Shown: piece by piece, positions 16,166 to 25,229 of the stretch
Numbering within the stretch: position 1 is the stretch's first letter
How the letters are laid out: each line of letters opens with the position of its first letter
DNA from: JANXSD01 sp043758125
GTDB lineage: Bacteria; Bacteroidota; Bacteroidia; AKYH767-A; OLB10
Assembly: GCA_043758125.1 (NCBI GenBank)
Contig: JAYVOC010000276.1
Span: 1-54,610, forward strand
Length of the DNA stretch: 54,610 nucleotides
Reading direction: 5' to 3'
The notes under the pieces: generated by a model
Database searches by the model: none
Told to the model about the DNA's origin: nothing
What the model saw: only the letters and a program-made list of their open reading frames with translations
Translations under genes and position numbers: made by a program

Positions 16166-17503
16166 TCAAATAAATGCTTGTTGTAAATCGCATGACTGAT
16201 AGGATTTAATACCACTTGTTCCAGGAATTGCTGTATCGAATCCTAATATATTAGCGATGACAGGAACTATATCTGTGCTTTCTCCTGCAATAGAATTAAT
16301 AACATATCCTTGTTTAACTACTGACGGCGGACCAACCACCATACAAAATATTTCGCGCGCTTTTTGATCACCAGTAATTGCATCTGAAGGAGCAGTATGA
16401 TCCAATGCTCTTCTTCCATAAGCATCTACTGTAGTATTAGGATTTGCATTGCGACCGTGTTCAGGAGCAATAATTAAAACTGTATCATTTGCCATTCCAG
16501 GAGTACTTTGAATTAGGCTCCATAAATGTGCGGCGGCATAATCTGCTTTACGTAAATTATTTGCGTAAGATGTAAAATTAAAATGTCCAATATCTACATC
16601 TTGCATATTAACAACCAATAATTCAGGCTTAAATTCTTTTATAATTTGCTCAGCATAAAAAACATTAAACATATCGTTATTCATACTCGGGCCCGCGCCC
16701 CAAGGATTCGCATATAAACCAGCTTGTGCATTCGCGTAAGAATCTGTAATAAACTTCTGCAATCGACCAGCTTCTGTTGCAGCATTTGTAACTCCTGCAG
16801 ATCCATCTACGAAAGTTTTATTAAATGAATGATTTACAAAATCACGTATGTTATAAATTGCTCCTTGCTCAGCACTCGTGAAATTGCGAGGGTTTCCTAA
16901 CACGTCAAATCCATCAGGACTAATTAGTGAAGTTGGTGCAATAAAATTAGCGCCGTAAGCAGGGCCGTAATCAGGATCTGAACTATAATTTAATGCGGGA
17001 TAAGGTCCTAATGTATTTGCAACCCACCAACTATTTAAAGCTGTTTGTTGTGGTGAATTATGCTTTCTATAATATTCAAAAATTGTAGGTTTGCGAGGAT
17101 GTTCACGCAAGTTTAAATCAACATCTACATACTGACCTGTTACTGCAACTGTATGTCCGTTGTAATGACCCGTAGGACCTTGACTGTATCGAAATTCTTT
17201 AAAAAGTGTTCCGAAATTTTGCAATGGTTGTGAGAGCGGTGAAACTGGTAAAATATCCATTGCTCCAGCAATATCACTAGAGATGGCTGCATTCCCTGAT
17301 AAAAGATTGGGCATTAAATTACCATCATTCATGTGAATGGATTCTGTATTTCTCACACCTCCAGCATATAGTAGAAATACAACATGATTTACTTTTCTTG
17401 CACCACTAGCCGCGAACAAACGACCCGACGGAAGTATATACGGTGAAGCGAAAGCTCCAACTGCAGCCATGCTCGCATTACGCAAAAATCTTCTCCTATT
17501 CAT
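16166..17503 (-). CDS. Tat-exported alkaline-phosphatase-fold protein (DUF1501-like)
   Basis: A 445-residue protein with a twin-arginine signal (MNRRRFLRNASMAAVGAFAS), so it is exported folded. It then shows VVFLLYAGGVRNTES (about 41-55), VVNMQDVDIGHFNF (about 297-310) with metal-type Asp/His, and VLIIAPEHGRNANP (about 343-356), the PEHG segment resembling the C-terminal metal site of sulfatase/alkaline-phosphatase superfamily members. The usual N-terminal D-G/CxPxR nucleophile site is not recognisable (AGGVRNTES in its place), so catalysis is uncertain. In planctomycetes, DUF1501 proteins of this type sit beside cytochrome-domain proteins, as here. Confidence 0.75.
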   Translation of the reverse strand: MNRRRFLRNASMAAVGAFASPYILPSGRLFAASGARKVNHVVFLLYAGGVRNTESIHMNDGNLMPNLLSGNAAISSDIAGAMDILPVSPLSQPLQNFGTLFKEFRYSQGPTGHYNGHTVAVTGQYVDVDLNLREHPRKPTIFEYYRKHNSPQQTALNSWWVANTLGPYPALNYSSDPDYGPAYGANFIAPTSLISPDGFDVLGNPRNFTSAEQGAIYNIRDFVNHSFNKTFVDGSAGVTNAATEAGRLQKFITDSYANAQAGLYANPWGAGPSMNNDMFNVFYAEQIIKEFKPELLVVNMQDVDIGHFNFTSYANNLRKADYAAAHLWSLIQSTPGMANDTVLIIAPEHGRNANPNTTVDAYGRRALDHTAPSDAITGDQKAREIFCMVVGPPSVVKQGYVINSIAGESTDIVPVIANILGFDTAIPGTSGIKSYQSCDLQQAFI

Positions 17504-17535
17504 TTTCTTGCTTTTAAATATTTATGATATAAGAA

Positions 17536-18015
17536 TTAGTAATACCGATATTCATCACTAGTCATTAAACAATAATATATCACTGTTGGATTTATTATTG
17601 TATTCAATCGTATCTGTTGCTTTAAATAATATGATTCAAAAGCATTCGGTTCACGATTATAAAATTTCTTGTAGCTATTGTTAATAAAAGAAGTTGTATC
17701 GGAACCAATACCAGTTGGAATTAATACGCCTGGTGTATTTAATAAATTTCGAATGATACGATCTTCTATTAATTTTTTATCGCCAAAAGCAGTATACACC
17801 GTATTGAACTTTAACAAGTCACTTTGCGAGATGCTAACAGAAAATAAATCAGAATACGCTATAGAAATAAATTCCGTTGTGCTCTTGGAATTATTTTTTT
17901 CAGATCCTGTTTGCTTCACATTTACATCTTGCAATTGATAGATGTAATCATTTTCTTTTTTACAAGATGATTGTAAAAAGAGTCCAATAAGAAATATGAT
18001 TTTAATTTGTTTCAT
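17536..18015 (-). CDS. Lipoprotein with one REP-type (DUF4214-like) motif
   Basis: A 159-residue lipoprotein with lipobox LQSSC (Cys 18). The C-terminal part has YKKFYNREPNAFESYYLKQQ followed about 20 residues later by SDEYRYY, the pattern of DUF4214-like helical units (Y..L..R.P...E, then S.EY). It is a shorter relative of the gene upstream, from which it is separated by 10 bases. Function unknown; co-transcription with the Tat phosphatase-like gene 32 bases downstream is likely. Confidence 0.7.
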   Translation of the reverse strand: MKQIKIIFLIGLFLQSSCKKENDYIYQLQDVNVKQTGSEKNNSKSTTEFISIAYSDLFSVSISQSDLLKFNTVYTAFGDKKLIEDRIIRNLLNTPGVLIPTGIGSDTTSFINNSYKKFYNREPNAFESYYLKQQIRLNTIINPTVIYYCLMTSDEYRYY

Positions 18016-18025
18016 AAGGCATTTC

Positions 18026-18889
18026 TTATTTTATTCCTACAAATTCATTCGTTACCATAATGTCTTTTTGCGCCTTATCAAAATCATTTGAAGATTTGCA
18101 TTTTTGAGAAGCAACGGTCATTTGTAAAGAAGTGGGTTTATGAAATAAATAGTCGTTATAAAAACGAATAATCGTTCCTTCATAATAATCATTCGAGCTA
18201 AAGAAAATATCTAAGTAATCGTTTTTAGTTGAACCCGGCTTAAGAAACAACAATCCAGTAAATCCATTCACCATACTCACTCCATTATTTGATTCATCAT
18301 TTGTTGGATTTCTACCAATAAAATGCTGAAAACTCGTTAAAACAAAATTTGTTGATCCCATATTTATCTGATCATAAAAATAATTGTTAATCATATAAAC
18401 TTGCAATTCGCGAACATTGATCTGTTTATTTTTAAATTGCGTTGCCGCCGTTTGCAATGATTGTAATCTATCACGTTCATATTGCAAAACTGACCAAGCA
18501 TATTGGTATGTAGAATCGTTTAAATAATAATTAAAGATGTTTATGTAATTAGTAACTTCGGAAGTATCAAGATTATTTAACAATTCGACTCTCCATTTAT
18601 CATAAACGTGAGGAAGATATTCTGGCTTTGAAAAGACCGTATTCAAAAATTGATATCGACTATTTACATTCAGTTTTGAAGTCTTTAAAATATTGAGAGA
18701 TGATTTTAACTCAACACTATCAGGCTCTCTCCCGCATATTAAAATATAGCAACGATTAACATAATCTTCATATACTACATTTTCTATAGTAGTATCAGGA
18801 GGTGCAATATTATTAGGCTCGATCACCTCCTCCTTTTTTGAACAGGATGCAAAGAGAATCAGAAAGATAAATGGCCAGTAGAACTTCAT
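18026..18889 (-). CDS. Lipoprotein with repeated REP-type (DUF4214-like) motifs
   Basis: A 287-residue lipoprotein, lipobox LFASC (Cys 16). Three units are visible: YVNRCYILICGREPDSVELK (about 43-62), FQHFIGRNPTNDES (about 190-203) and FYNDYLFHKPTSLQ (about 243-256), each starting a helical stretch and each followed by F/Y-rich S.EY-like ends (KPEYLPHVYDKW, SSNDYYEG, TNEFVGIK). It is the first gene of the exported-protein run; 235 bases without a gene separate it from the dipeptidase. The family assignment is by motif only. Confidence 0.7.
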   Translation of the reverse strand: MKFYWPFIFLILFASCSKKEEVIEPNNIAPPDTTIENVVYEDYVNRCYILICGREPDSVELKSSLNILKTSKLNVNSRYQFLNTVFSKPEYLPHVYDKWRVELLNNLDTSEVTNYINIFNYYLNDSTYQYAWSVLQYERDRLQSLQTAATQFKNKQINVRELQVYMINNYFYDQINMGSTNFVLTSFQHFIGRNPTNDESNNGVSMVNGFTGLLFLKPGSTKNDYLDIFFSSNDYYEGTIIRFYNDYLFHKPTSLQMTVASQKCKSSNDFDKAQKDIMVTNEFVGIK

Positions 18890-19065
18890 TTGAGAATTAT
18901 CTTACGTAAAAATAGCTGTAATTATTGCCTGATAATGCATATTCCCAAAAAATTATTGACAAATAAACAATTTCTCAAATCCATTTTCAAAAGATCCAAT
19001 TATGAATGTCAACTTCATTTTCAAGAGGAATATCTTAACATTGTCAATTAGATTAGGTTAAAATG

Positions 19066-19097
19066 CAAACAGGATCAGTTGAAACCAATCCTGTTCG
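19066..19097 (-). terminator. Probable terminator of the M20 dipeptidase gene
   Basis: AACAGGAT (19068-19075) and ATCCTGTT (19088-19095) form an 8-base-pair stem with a 12-base loop, 30 bases after the dipeptidase stop. On the minus strand it is followed by TGCATTTTAACC, a poor T-tract, so strength is moderate. Confidence 0.5.
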
Positions 19098-19124
19098 TAA
19101 GTGAAATAATTCCTTTTTAAAATA

Positions 19125-20498
19125 TTATTTAGTATTCATTTCTGCATAATTGCTGAAGAACAACGGAATTGTTTCTATCCCTATTAAGAAATTAAAAATT
19201 CCATAGTGTTCATTGGGAGAATGAATCAAATCACTATCTAATCCGAATCCCATTAAAACACTTTTTAATCCTAATTCTTTTTCAAATAAAGCAACGATAG
19301 GAATACTTCCTCCTCCGCGAGTAGGTATTGGCTTCTTGCCAAAGGTAGTTTCCATCGCTTTACTTGCTGCTTTAAATGCGATTGAATCCGTTGGAGTTAC
19401 AACAGGTTCTCCACCATGATGCGGAGTAACTTTTACTTTAACCGATGATGGAGCGATGCTTGTAAAATAATCGGAAAACAACTTTGTAATTTTATCAGAA
19501 CCTTGATTAGGAACAAGTCGCATACTAATTTTTGCAAACGCTTTACTTGGCAAAACAGTTTTGGCACCTTCGCCAATATAACCACCCCAAATACCATTCA
19601 ATTCAAACGTTGGACGAATACCTGTTCTCTCCAAAGTAGAATAACCTTTTTCACCAAGAACATCTTGTACATCTAAATCTTTTTTATATTCTTCTAAACT
19701 AAATGGCGCTTTATTTAATTCATCTCTTTCGCCTTGTGTGAGTGTTAAAACATCATCATAAAAACCTGGAATAGAGATGTGATTATTTTCGTCTTTCATC
19801 TTTGCAATCATCTCACATAAAACGGTGATAGGATTTGCAACTGCACCGCCATAAACTCCTGAATGCAAATCACGATTTGGTCCCGTAACTTCTACTTCAA
19901 CATAACTCAATCCTCTTAATCCAACATCTATTGAAGGAATATCATTCGCTATGATTGACGTATCAGATATTAAAATTACATCTCCTTTTAATCTCGCTTT
20001 ATTTTCACGAACCCATGTACCTAAATTTGTTGAACCGACTTCTTCTTCACCTTCAATCATAAATCGAACGTTACATGAAAGTGTGTTTGTTTTCATCATC
20101 AATTCAAAAGCTTTTATATGCATAAAAACTTGACCTTTATCATCGCAAGCACCGCGTGCATATATTTTCTCGTCTTTAATTACTGGTTCAAATGGTGGTG
20201 AATCCCATAATTCCATTGGGTCAGGAGGTTGTACATCATAATGACCATAAACAATTACGGTAGGTAAAGTGAGGTCTATAATTTTTTCTCCATAAACAAT
20301 AGGGTGACCAGTTGTAAGACACAATTCGACCTTATCAGCACCTGCTGCTTCCAAACTTTTTTTAACGAATTCTGCTGTCCTTAATACGTCTGCTTTATAC
20401 TTAGAATCAGCACTTACAGAGGGGATTCGTAGAATATCCATTAACTCTGCAATGAATCTATCCTTATTCTGATCGATATAGTTTTTAATTTTTTCCAT
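19125..20498 (-). CDS. M20 family dipeptidase (carnosinase/CNDP-like)
   Basis: A 457-residue cytoplasmic metallopeptidase. Di-zinc ligands are in place: His 86 in GHYDVQPP, bridging Asp 119 in RGACDDKG, the catalytic/metal pair Glu 152-Glu 153 in EGEEEVGS, an Asp in LISDTS (about 179), and a late His in DLIHSPNEHY. Spacing follows human CNDP2 closely. The lid domain is intact (about 210-370). It hydrolyses dipeptides with broad specificity. It has its own promoter (TATCTTTG) divergent from and overlapping that of the T9SS protein. Confidence 0.94.
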   Translation of the reverse strand: MEKIKNYIDQNKDRFIAELMDILRIPSVSADSKYKADVLRTAEFVKKSLEAAGADKVELCLTTGHPIVYGEKIIDLTLPTVIVYGHYDVQPPDPMELWDSPPFEPVIKDEKIYARGACDDKGQVFMHIKAFELMMKTNTLSCNVRFMIEGEEEVGSTNLGTWVRENKARLKGDVILISDTSIIANDIPSIDVGLRGLSYVEVEVTGPNRDLHSGVYGGAVANPITVLCEMIAKMKDENNHISIPGFYDDVLTLTQGERDELNKAPFSLEEYKKDLDVQDVLGEKGYSTLERTGIRPTFELNGIWGGYIGEGAKTVLPSKAFAKISMRLVPNQGSDKITKLFSDYFTSIAPSSVKVKVTPHHGGEPVVTPTDSIAFKAASKAMETTFGKKPIPTRGGGSIPIVALFEKELGLKSVLMGFGLDSDLIHSPNEHYGIFNFLIGIETIPLFFSNYAEMNTK

Positions 20499-20508
20499 GA
20501 AATTGACT

Positions 20509-20516
20509 TAGCTTTG
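20509..20516 (+). promoter_or_regulatory. Predicted -7 box for the CHU_C-type surface protein gene
   Basis: TAGCTTTG matches TAnnTTTG on the plus strand, 55 bases before ATG 20572. The upstream -33 position is only T-rich. It faces the dipeptidase promoter at 20531-20538, so the two initiation regions overlap. Confidence 0.45.
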
Positions 20517-20530
20517 TTAAATTACGATTT

Positions 20531-20564
20531 CAAAGATAAAACAAAACTTACTTTCACTAGGCAA
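20531..20564 (-). promoter_or_regulatory. Promoter of the M20 dipeptidase gene
   Basis: On the minus strand TTG (20564-20562), a 23-base spacer and TATCTTTG (20538-20531). The spacer is slightly longer than the usual 19-21. The start codon is 32 bases downstream. Confidence 0.55.
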
Positions 20565-20571
20565 AATAGGA

Positions 20572-23500
20572 ATGAGAACCCTCCTTAAAATAATATTTAG
20601 CTTATTTTTATTGCTGTCATGCTTTTTTGTGAAAGCTCAAGCTCCAGCTAATGACAATTGCCCAACGGCAGAATTTATTAATCTCAGCGAAAGCGGAAAT
20701 GCATGTCTTAATGCCACCAATATTAATGCAACTTCTGATGGTGTTTTTAATGCTTGTGATGTAGGTGCTGTTATTCCATTGCCTGCGGGCGGACATGAAA
20801 TATGGTATACATATTTAGCTGTCGGAATAGTTAATTCAATTAATATTACTCCAATTGGAGCAACCGCTGCACAAAAAGTTTCGATAACCGTTACAAATGG
20901 AAATTGCGCTATTGGTGGAACAACAATATGTAATACAGCGGTCAATCCTGGCGATCCTGCTTCAGTAGTTTTTACACAAACTCCTGGAACGCAAGTTTGG
21001 TTTTATGTAACCTCGCTAATCGCTGATGGTGATTTTCTTGTTTGCGTTAATTCAGTTGCAGGACCAATAAATCCTGGAGCAAGTTGTGGAACTGCTGCTC
21101 GACTTTGTAATAAATTAGATTTTTCATCACCAGGAACTGGCACCTCTAACTTCGCTCCTACTCCAACGTGTTTTAACTCACCACCCGTTCGTCCGATGTG
21201 GTATAAATTTACAGTTGGAAACAGTGGCCCACTTGAATTCGCTGGATTTCCAACTGGCTTCGGTGGTTTTCGCTGGGCGATGTATGATGTTACCGCAGGA
21301 TGTCCGGGATTAGAAGTCGCATGCAATAATTTTTATGATCCATTTCAACCATTCGGATTTTCATCGTCAGCAATTAATTGTACAACCAATCCATTTTGTG
21401 CACCAGTAAATGTAACGGCTGGTTCAACCTATGCATTGATGGTTGATGATACTACTCAAAGTAATTCAGGTTTCGATTTTAATTGGTCGACTAACATTAA
21501 ACTTTTACCAACAGCAGATTTTGTTGTTGATAGTTTGATTGGTTGTGGTTCACTTACTGTAGATTTTACTGATCAAAGTATTTACAATGTAGTAACTGCT
21601 TATTTTTTAGATTTTGGTGATGGTAGCCCAATTTATGCGGGGAATGGAAGTAATTTAATTCTTCCATCACACACTTATAATCCAGGAACATATTTAATTA
21701 AACTCACCCTAAACCAACCTGGAGCTTGTAATAATACTTTCGCACGACAAGTTATTGTATATCCAAAACCTACTTCTACTTTTACTACTACCGATGATTC
21801 GCTTTGTTTGCCGAATGGTTTATCCGTTACAACGGATTTCAAGAGTGTGTATAGCTCGAGTACTGCAAACTATAATTGGACTTTTGCAAATAATAATTCT
21901 TCAGTTGTAAATAGCCCTGGATTCAATACTGTTGGATGGAATAGTACTGGAAATAAAATTATTTCGCTATCAATTTCTGAAAATGGTTGTGCCTCTGATA
22001 CTAGTCGTGATACTGTTTATGTATTCAATATTCCAACATCAAAATTCACTTTGAAGGATAGTCTTTGTTCGAATGATATCACAACGATTCAATATACTGG
22101 CAATGCATTGATAAGTGCGAATTATAACTGGAATTATGGTGGCGCTAATATTTCAAATGTTACAAATCAATTATTTGATGCTTCTTGGAATCTTCCTGGA
22201 AAAAAATACATGGATTTAATTGTTTCTGAAAATGGTTGCACATCATCAACATATAAAGATTCTATTATAATTTCACAAACTCCATCAGTAACTATCAATT
22301 CGTTTACTAGAGTTTGTCAGGGTGATACATTAACATTTACACCACTAGCAAATGGATCAACATCGTTAAATTATACTTGGGATTTTGGAACATCCACTTT
22401 TATTTCTGGCAATGCATCTGATGCTAGTGTTGGTGTATTAACATGGAATACTCCTGGCTTAACATATTGGACTGTTCAAGCAATTTCTCCTACAGGATGC
22501 AAGTCAAATAAAGATTCGATTTCATTTACAGTTTATCCAAAACCTGTTTCTACTTTTTTATTAAGTATGGATAAAATTTGTGGTAACGGTACTTCGATTT
22601 TATCTTTTACTGGTAGTGCATCTGCGAGTGCTAATTATAATTTTGGAAACGGGGGATCATTAGTAACGGGGGCATTGCCAAATCCATTAACACTTACTTT
22701 TCCAGGAGGACCAACAACATATCCACTGTACCTAAGTATCATGGATAATTTATGCAAATCTGATACTTCAAGAGATACGATTTTCGTTTATCCATTGCCA
22801 ATTGCTGATGCGGGAATCGATACTGCATTATGTTCTGGGGGAATAATTAATATTGGAAGTCCAACTATAAGTGGACAAACATACAGTTGGTTGCCAACAA
22901 ATTTTATTACTGGAACTACGATTTCTGATCCGCAAGTTTCCATTCTTAATTATGGAATTTCTGATAGTATTGCAACGTATATTGTTACTGCTAATTCTGG
23001 AATATGCACAATAAAAGACACCATCCATATTACTGTTCATCCGCAACAATTTGCATTCTTCTCACCACCTATTCGACAATGTTTTACTGGCAATAGCTTC
23101 AACTTTTTACCTTCATCAATTCTTGTAAACGGTGCGCAATATGATTGGTCGTTTGGCTTAAATGCTACTCCTGATTCAGCACACAATGCACAAGCTTCAA
23201 ATATTCATTTTAACACAAATGGATGGCAACAAATTTCACTTACTACGAAATCAAAAGGATGTGCTTTTAAAACTTATTTAGATAGTGTTTACATAAAAAC
23301 AAATCCAACAGTTGCAATTGATGCTTCTGTTTTTAGTGGTTGTCCACCCTTAACAGTTTCTTTCAATAATTTATCACCTATTTATCCAAATTCAACATTG
23401 GAATGGAATTTCGATGATGGAAATTCTTCCTCTCAAAACAATCCTACAAATATTTATTTAACAGCAGGAAGTTATCTGCCTACACTCACAATTATTACTC

Positions 23501-24075
23501 AAGATACTTGTTCAACTACTGACACTATAAACACTTCAATTGAGATTTCAGCAATACCCGTAGGAAGTTTTGTTGCATCTCCACCGATTGTTTATGATAG
23601 TTATCCAATAATAAATTTCATAAACAATGAACCCAATATTTCATGTCATTATGATTTTGGGGATGGATCAACTGATACATTATGTAATCTTTTTCACTCA
23701 TATAAAGATACCGGACAATATACTGTTACTTTAATAACTAAAAATATAAACGGATGTGCTGATACTAGTAAGCAAATTGTAAATGTTAAATCTTTATACA
23801 CGCTGTTTATTCCTAATGCATTTACTCCTAATGATGATGGATTAAATGACAATTTGATATTTTCAAATAACGGTATGATTGATTTTGAAATTACTATTTA
23901 CAACCGCTTCGGGCAAGTAGTATTTACAATGAAAAATAGCAATGGAAGCTGGGACGGAAACTATTTTGATACTAACACAAAATGTCCAGATGGAGTTTAT
24001 GTGTATTCAGTTAAATCAACTGATGTAAGTAAAAAGAAACACACCGTTTCAGGAAGCATTACATTGATGAGGTAG
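20572..24075 (+). CDS. Large secreted PKD-domain protein with type B T9SS (CHU_C) C-terminus
   Basis: A 1167-residue surface protein. A signal peptide ends at VKAQ (about 23). A Cys-rich sandwich domain follows (about 25-310; ANDNCPTAEFINL, repeated later as GASCGTAARLCNKLDF), then about seven to eight PKD/Ig-like modules with recurring YxWxFG/YNWTF and FxDxS/CxSDTSRDTVYV units, and finally the gliding-motility-associated C-terminal domain (LFIPNAFTPNDDGLNDNL, YNRFGQVVF, WDGNYFDT, PDGVYVYSV), the type B signal for the type IX secretion system. It probably acts as an adhesin or matrix protein. It stands alone, ended by a strong bidirectional terminator. Confidence 0.93.
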   Translation: MRTLLKIIFSLFLLLSCFFVKAQAPANDNCPTAEFINLSESGNACLNATNINATSDGVFNACDVGAVIPLPAGGHEIWYTYLAVGIVNSINITPIGATAAQKVSITVTNGNCAIGGTTICNTAVNPGDPASVVFTQTPGTQVWFYVTSLIADGDFLVCVNSVAGPINPGASCGTAARLCNKLDFSSPGTGTSNFAPTPTCFNSPPVRPMWYKFTVGNSGPLEFAGFPTGFGGFRWAMYDVTAGCPGLEVACNNFYDPFQPFGFSSSAINCTTNPFCAPVNVTAGSTYALMVDDTTQSNSGFDFNWSTNIKLLPTADFVVDSLIGCGSLTVDFTDQSIYNVVTAYFLDFGDGSPIYAGNGSNLILPSHTYNPGTYLIKLTLNQPGACNNTFARQVIVYPKPTSTFTTTDDSLCLPNGLSVTTDFKSVYSSSTANYNWTFANNNSSVVNSPGFNTVGWNSTGNKIISLSISENGCASDTSRDTVYVFNIPTSKFTLKDSLCSNDITTIQYTGNALISANYNWNYGGANISNVTNQLFDASWNLPGKKYMDLIVSENGCTSSTYKDSIIISQTPSVTINSFTRVCQGDTLTFTPLANGSTSLNYTWDFGTSTFISGNASDASVGVLTWNTPGLTYWTVQAISPTGCKSNKDSISFTVYPKPVSTFLLSMDKICGNGTSILSFTGSASASANYNFGNGGSLVTGALPNPLTLTFPGGPTTYPLYLSIMDNLCKSDTSRDTIFVYPLPIADAGIDTALCSGGIINIGSPTISGQTYSWLPTNFITGTTISDPQVSILNYGISDSIATYIVTANSGICTIKDTIHITVHPQQFAFFSPPIRQCFTGNSFNFLPSSILVNGAQYDWSFGLNATPDSAHNAQASNIHFNTNGWQQISLTTKSKGCAFKTYLDSVYIKTNPTVAIDASVFSGCPPLTVSFNNLSPIYPNSTLEWNFDDGNSSSQNNPTNIYLTAGSYLPTLTIITQDTCSTTDTINTSIEISAIPVGSFVASPPIVYDSYPIINFINNEPNISCHYDFGDGSTDTLCNLFHSYKDTGQYTVTLITKNINGCADTSKQIVNVKSLYTLFIPNAFTPNDDGLNDNLIFSNNGMIDFEITIYNRFGQVVFTMKNSNGSWDGNYFDTNTKCPDGVYVYSVKSTDVSKKKHTVSGSITLMR

Positions 24076-24084
24076 GAAAACTTT

Positions 24085-24126
24085 CAACTAAAAACGCCTA
24101 CTCTTTCGTGTAGGCGTTTTTAGTTG
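24085..24126. terminator. Bidirectional terminator between convergent genes
   Basis: CAACTAAAAACGCCTAC (24085-24101) is a perfect 17-base inverted match to GTAGGCGTTTTTAGTTG (24110-24126), loop TCTTTCGT. The T5/A5 tracts inside the arms serve both directions: the T9SS protein gene and the convergent lipoprotein gene. Confidence 0.9.
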
Positions 24127-24133
24127 AATGAAA

Positions 24134-24991
24134 TTATCTAAGGGTTACAATAAAAGTATATCCATTAACAGTTACTAATGCTAACTTATCACGATTTCCA
24201 TTGATATAACCGTAATCGATTTGACGAGCAGATTTTCCTTGAGGAGTCCATTCTAAAATTCCTTCAGTAAAATGGCGGAAACCAATTTCCTTTTTTAAAG
24301 GGGTAATTGTTGTCATGGTGTAACTATTTCCAGATCTTGTTACTCCATTTGCCGTTCCGCTTATTAGGTAAACATCATCATTCCACATTGGGGTAAATTC
24401 ACCTTGAGTCCATTCACGTGTTCTTGTTGAATTATACGTACTTGTTCCTCCTCCATTTACAGAACTCCAAATTATAGAACCACTAATGCTAACAGTATAA
24501 CTTAAGTGATTCGCTGCGTTTCTTCCATTGTTAACCACTGTTTTCGTTCCAAGAATCTGATTATCGTTAACAAAGTAATTATTAAAAGTAATAGAATGAA
24601 AACTTCCTGAATCACGATATGCGCCAGTATAAGTTACAATAATAATTCCTCGTCTATAATTCGAATCTTTACATGCACAATTTGTTGTTCCAAAATCAAT
24701 TGTAAAATGCTTTGGTGTAGTTGTAGTATCAAAGGTAATCGTAGCACAGGTAGTTGTTACTCTTTCAATACCTGCCGTTCTATAGGATGAAAGACTTCCA
24801 CTATAGGCTTCATCAGCGATTCCAGCTACATCACTAAAGGCAGCATCAGCAGTTGAATTTTCAACTACCGCTTGCGAATCGGTTGAACTATCGAAATTTT
24901 CCTTATCCTTTTTACATGAACTTAGTGCAATAGACAGCACTGCAATTGCCACAAAGGCTAATTTGATGTTTGTTTTCATATCAGTTTTCAT
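24134..24991 (-). CDS. Lipoprotein of unknown function
   Basis: A 285-residue lipoprotein with lipobox ALSSC (Cys about 26) and KKDKE. A short Ser/Asp/Ala-rich linker (about 32-70) is followed by a beta-rich domain with CATITFDTTTTPKHFTIDFG and a conserved-looking NCACKDSNYRRGIIIVTYTG, then alternating Tyr/Thr strands to the end. It begins MKTDMKTN; the second Met gives a more ordinary signal length and may be the true start. I do not recognise a functional family. It stands alone, facing the T9SS protein gene. Confidence 0.75.
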   Translation of the reverse strand: MKTDMKTNIKLAFVAIAVLSIALSSCKKDKENFDSSTDSQAVVENSTADAAFSDVAGIADEAYSGSLSSYRTAGIERVTTTCATITFDTTTTPKHFTIDFGTTNCACKDSNYRRGIIIVTYTGAYRDSGSFHSITFNNYFVNDNQILGTKTVVNNGRNAANHLSYTVSISGSIIWSSVNGGGTSTYNSTRTREWTQGEFTPMWNDDVYLISGTANGVTRSGNSYTMTTITPLKKEIGFRHFTEGILEWTPQGKSARQIDYGYINGNRDKLALVTVNGYTFIVTLR

Positions 24992-25198
24992 TATTAGTTT
25001 TTTACGCAGAAGAATTAAACTTGTTGTTTTTTTCGTGAAACTGTTGATAGGATGTCCTTCAGAACATAAGGTTTAATCAATTTTCTGATTTTTCTGATAA
25101 AAGTAGTAACGCAAATTTTCCATTGTTATATACACATTGATGTTAATAAAATATCATACCTGCATACGAAAAGAAAATGGTTCACCGTTCCTTAGGTG

Positions 25199-25206
25199 TA
25201 ATTTTG
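25199..25206 (+). promoter_or_regulatory. Predicted -7 box for the TPR/barrel pair
   Basis: TAATTTTG matches TAnnTTTG, 23 bases before the ATG at 25230. Its position inside the upstream extension of the reading frame supports the shorter start for the TPR gene. Confidence 0.45.
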
Positions 25207-25229
25207 AATGCTTATACGCGTGTACCCGC

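Noticed and set aside
20637..20945. Open frame of 102 codons on the minus strand inside the T9SS gene
   Set aside because: Antisense shadow of the surface-protein gene with no start context or family resemblance.
21500..23700. Repeats in the PKD protein considered as a DNA repeat or CRISPR array
   Set aside because: The repetition is at protein level (PKD modules) with diverged DNA; no conserved direct repeats with unique spacers.
25137..25229. N-terminal extension of the large TPR gene
   Set aside because: The extra 31 residues precede a good signal peptide, and a TAAT-TTTG -7 box lies within them.
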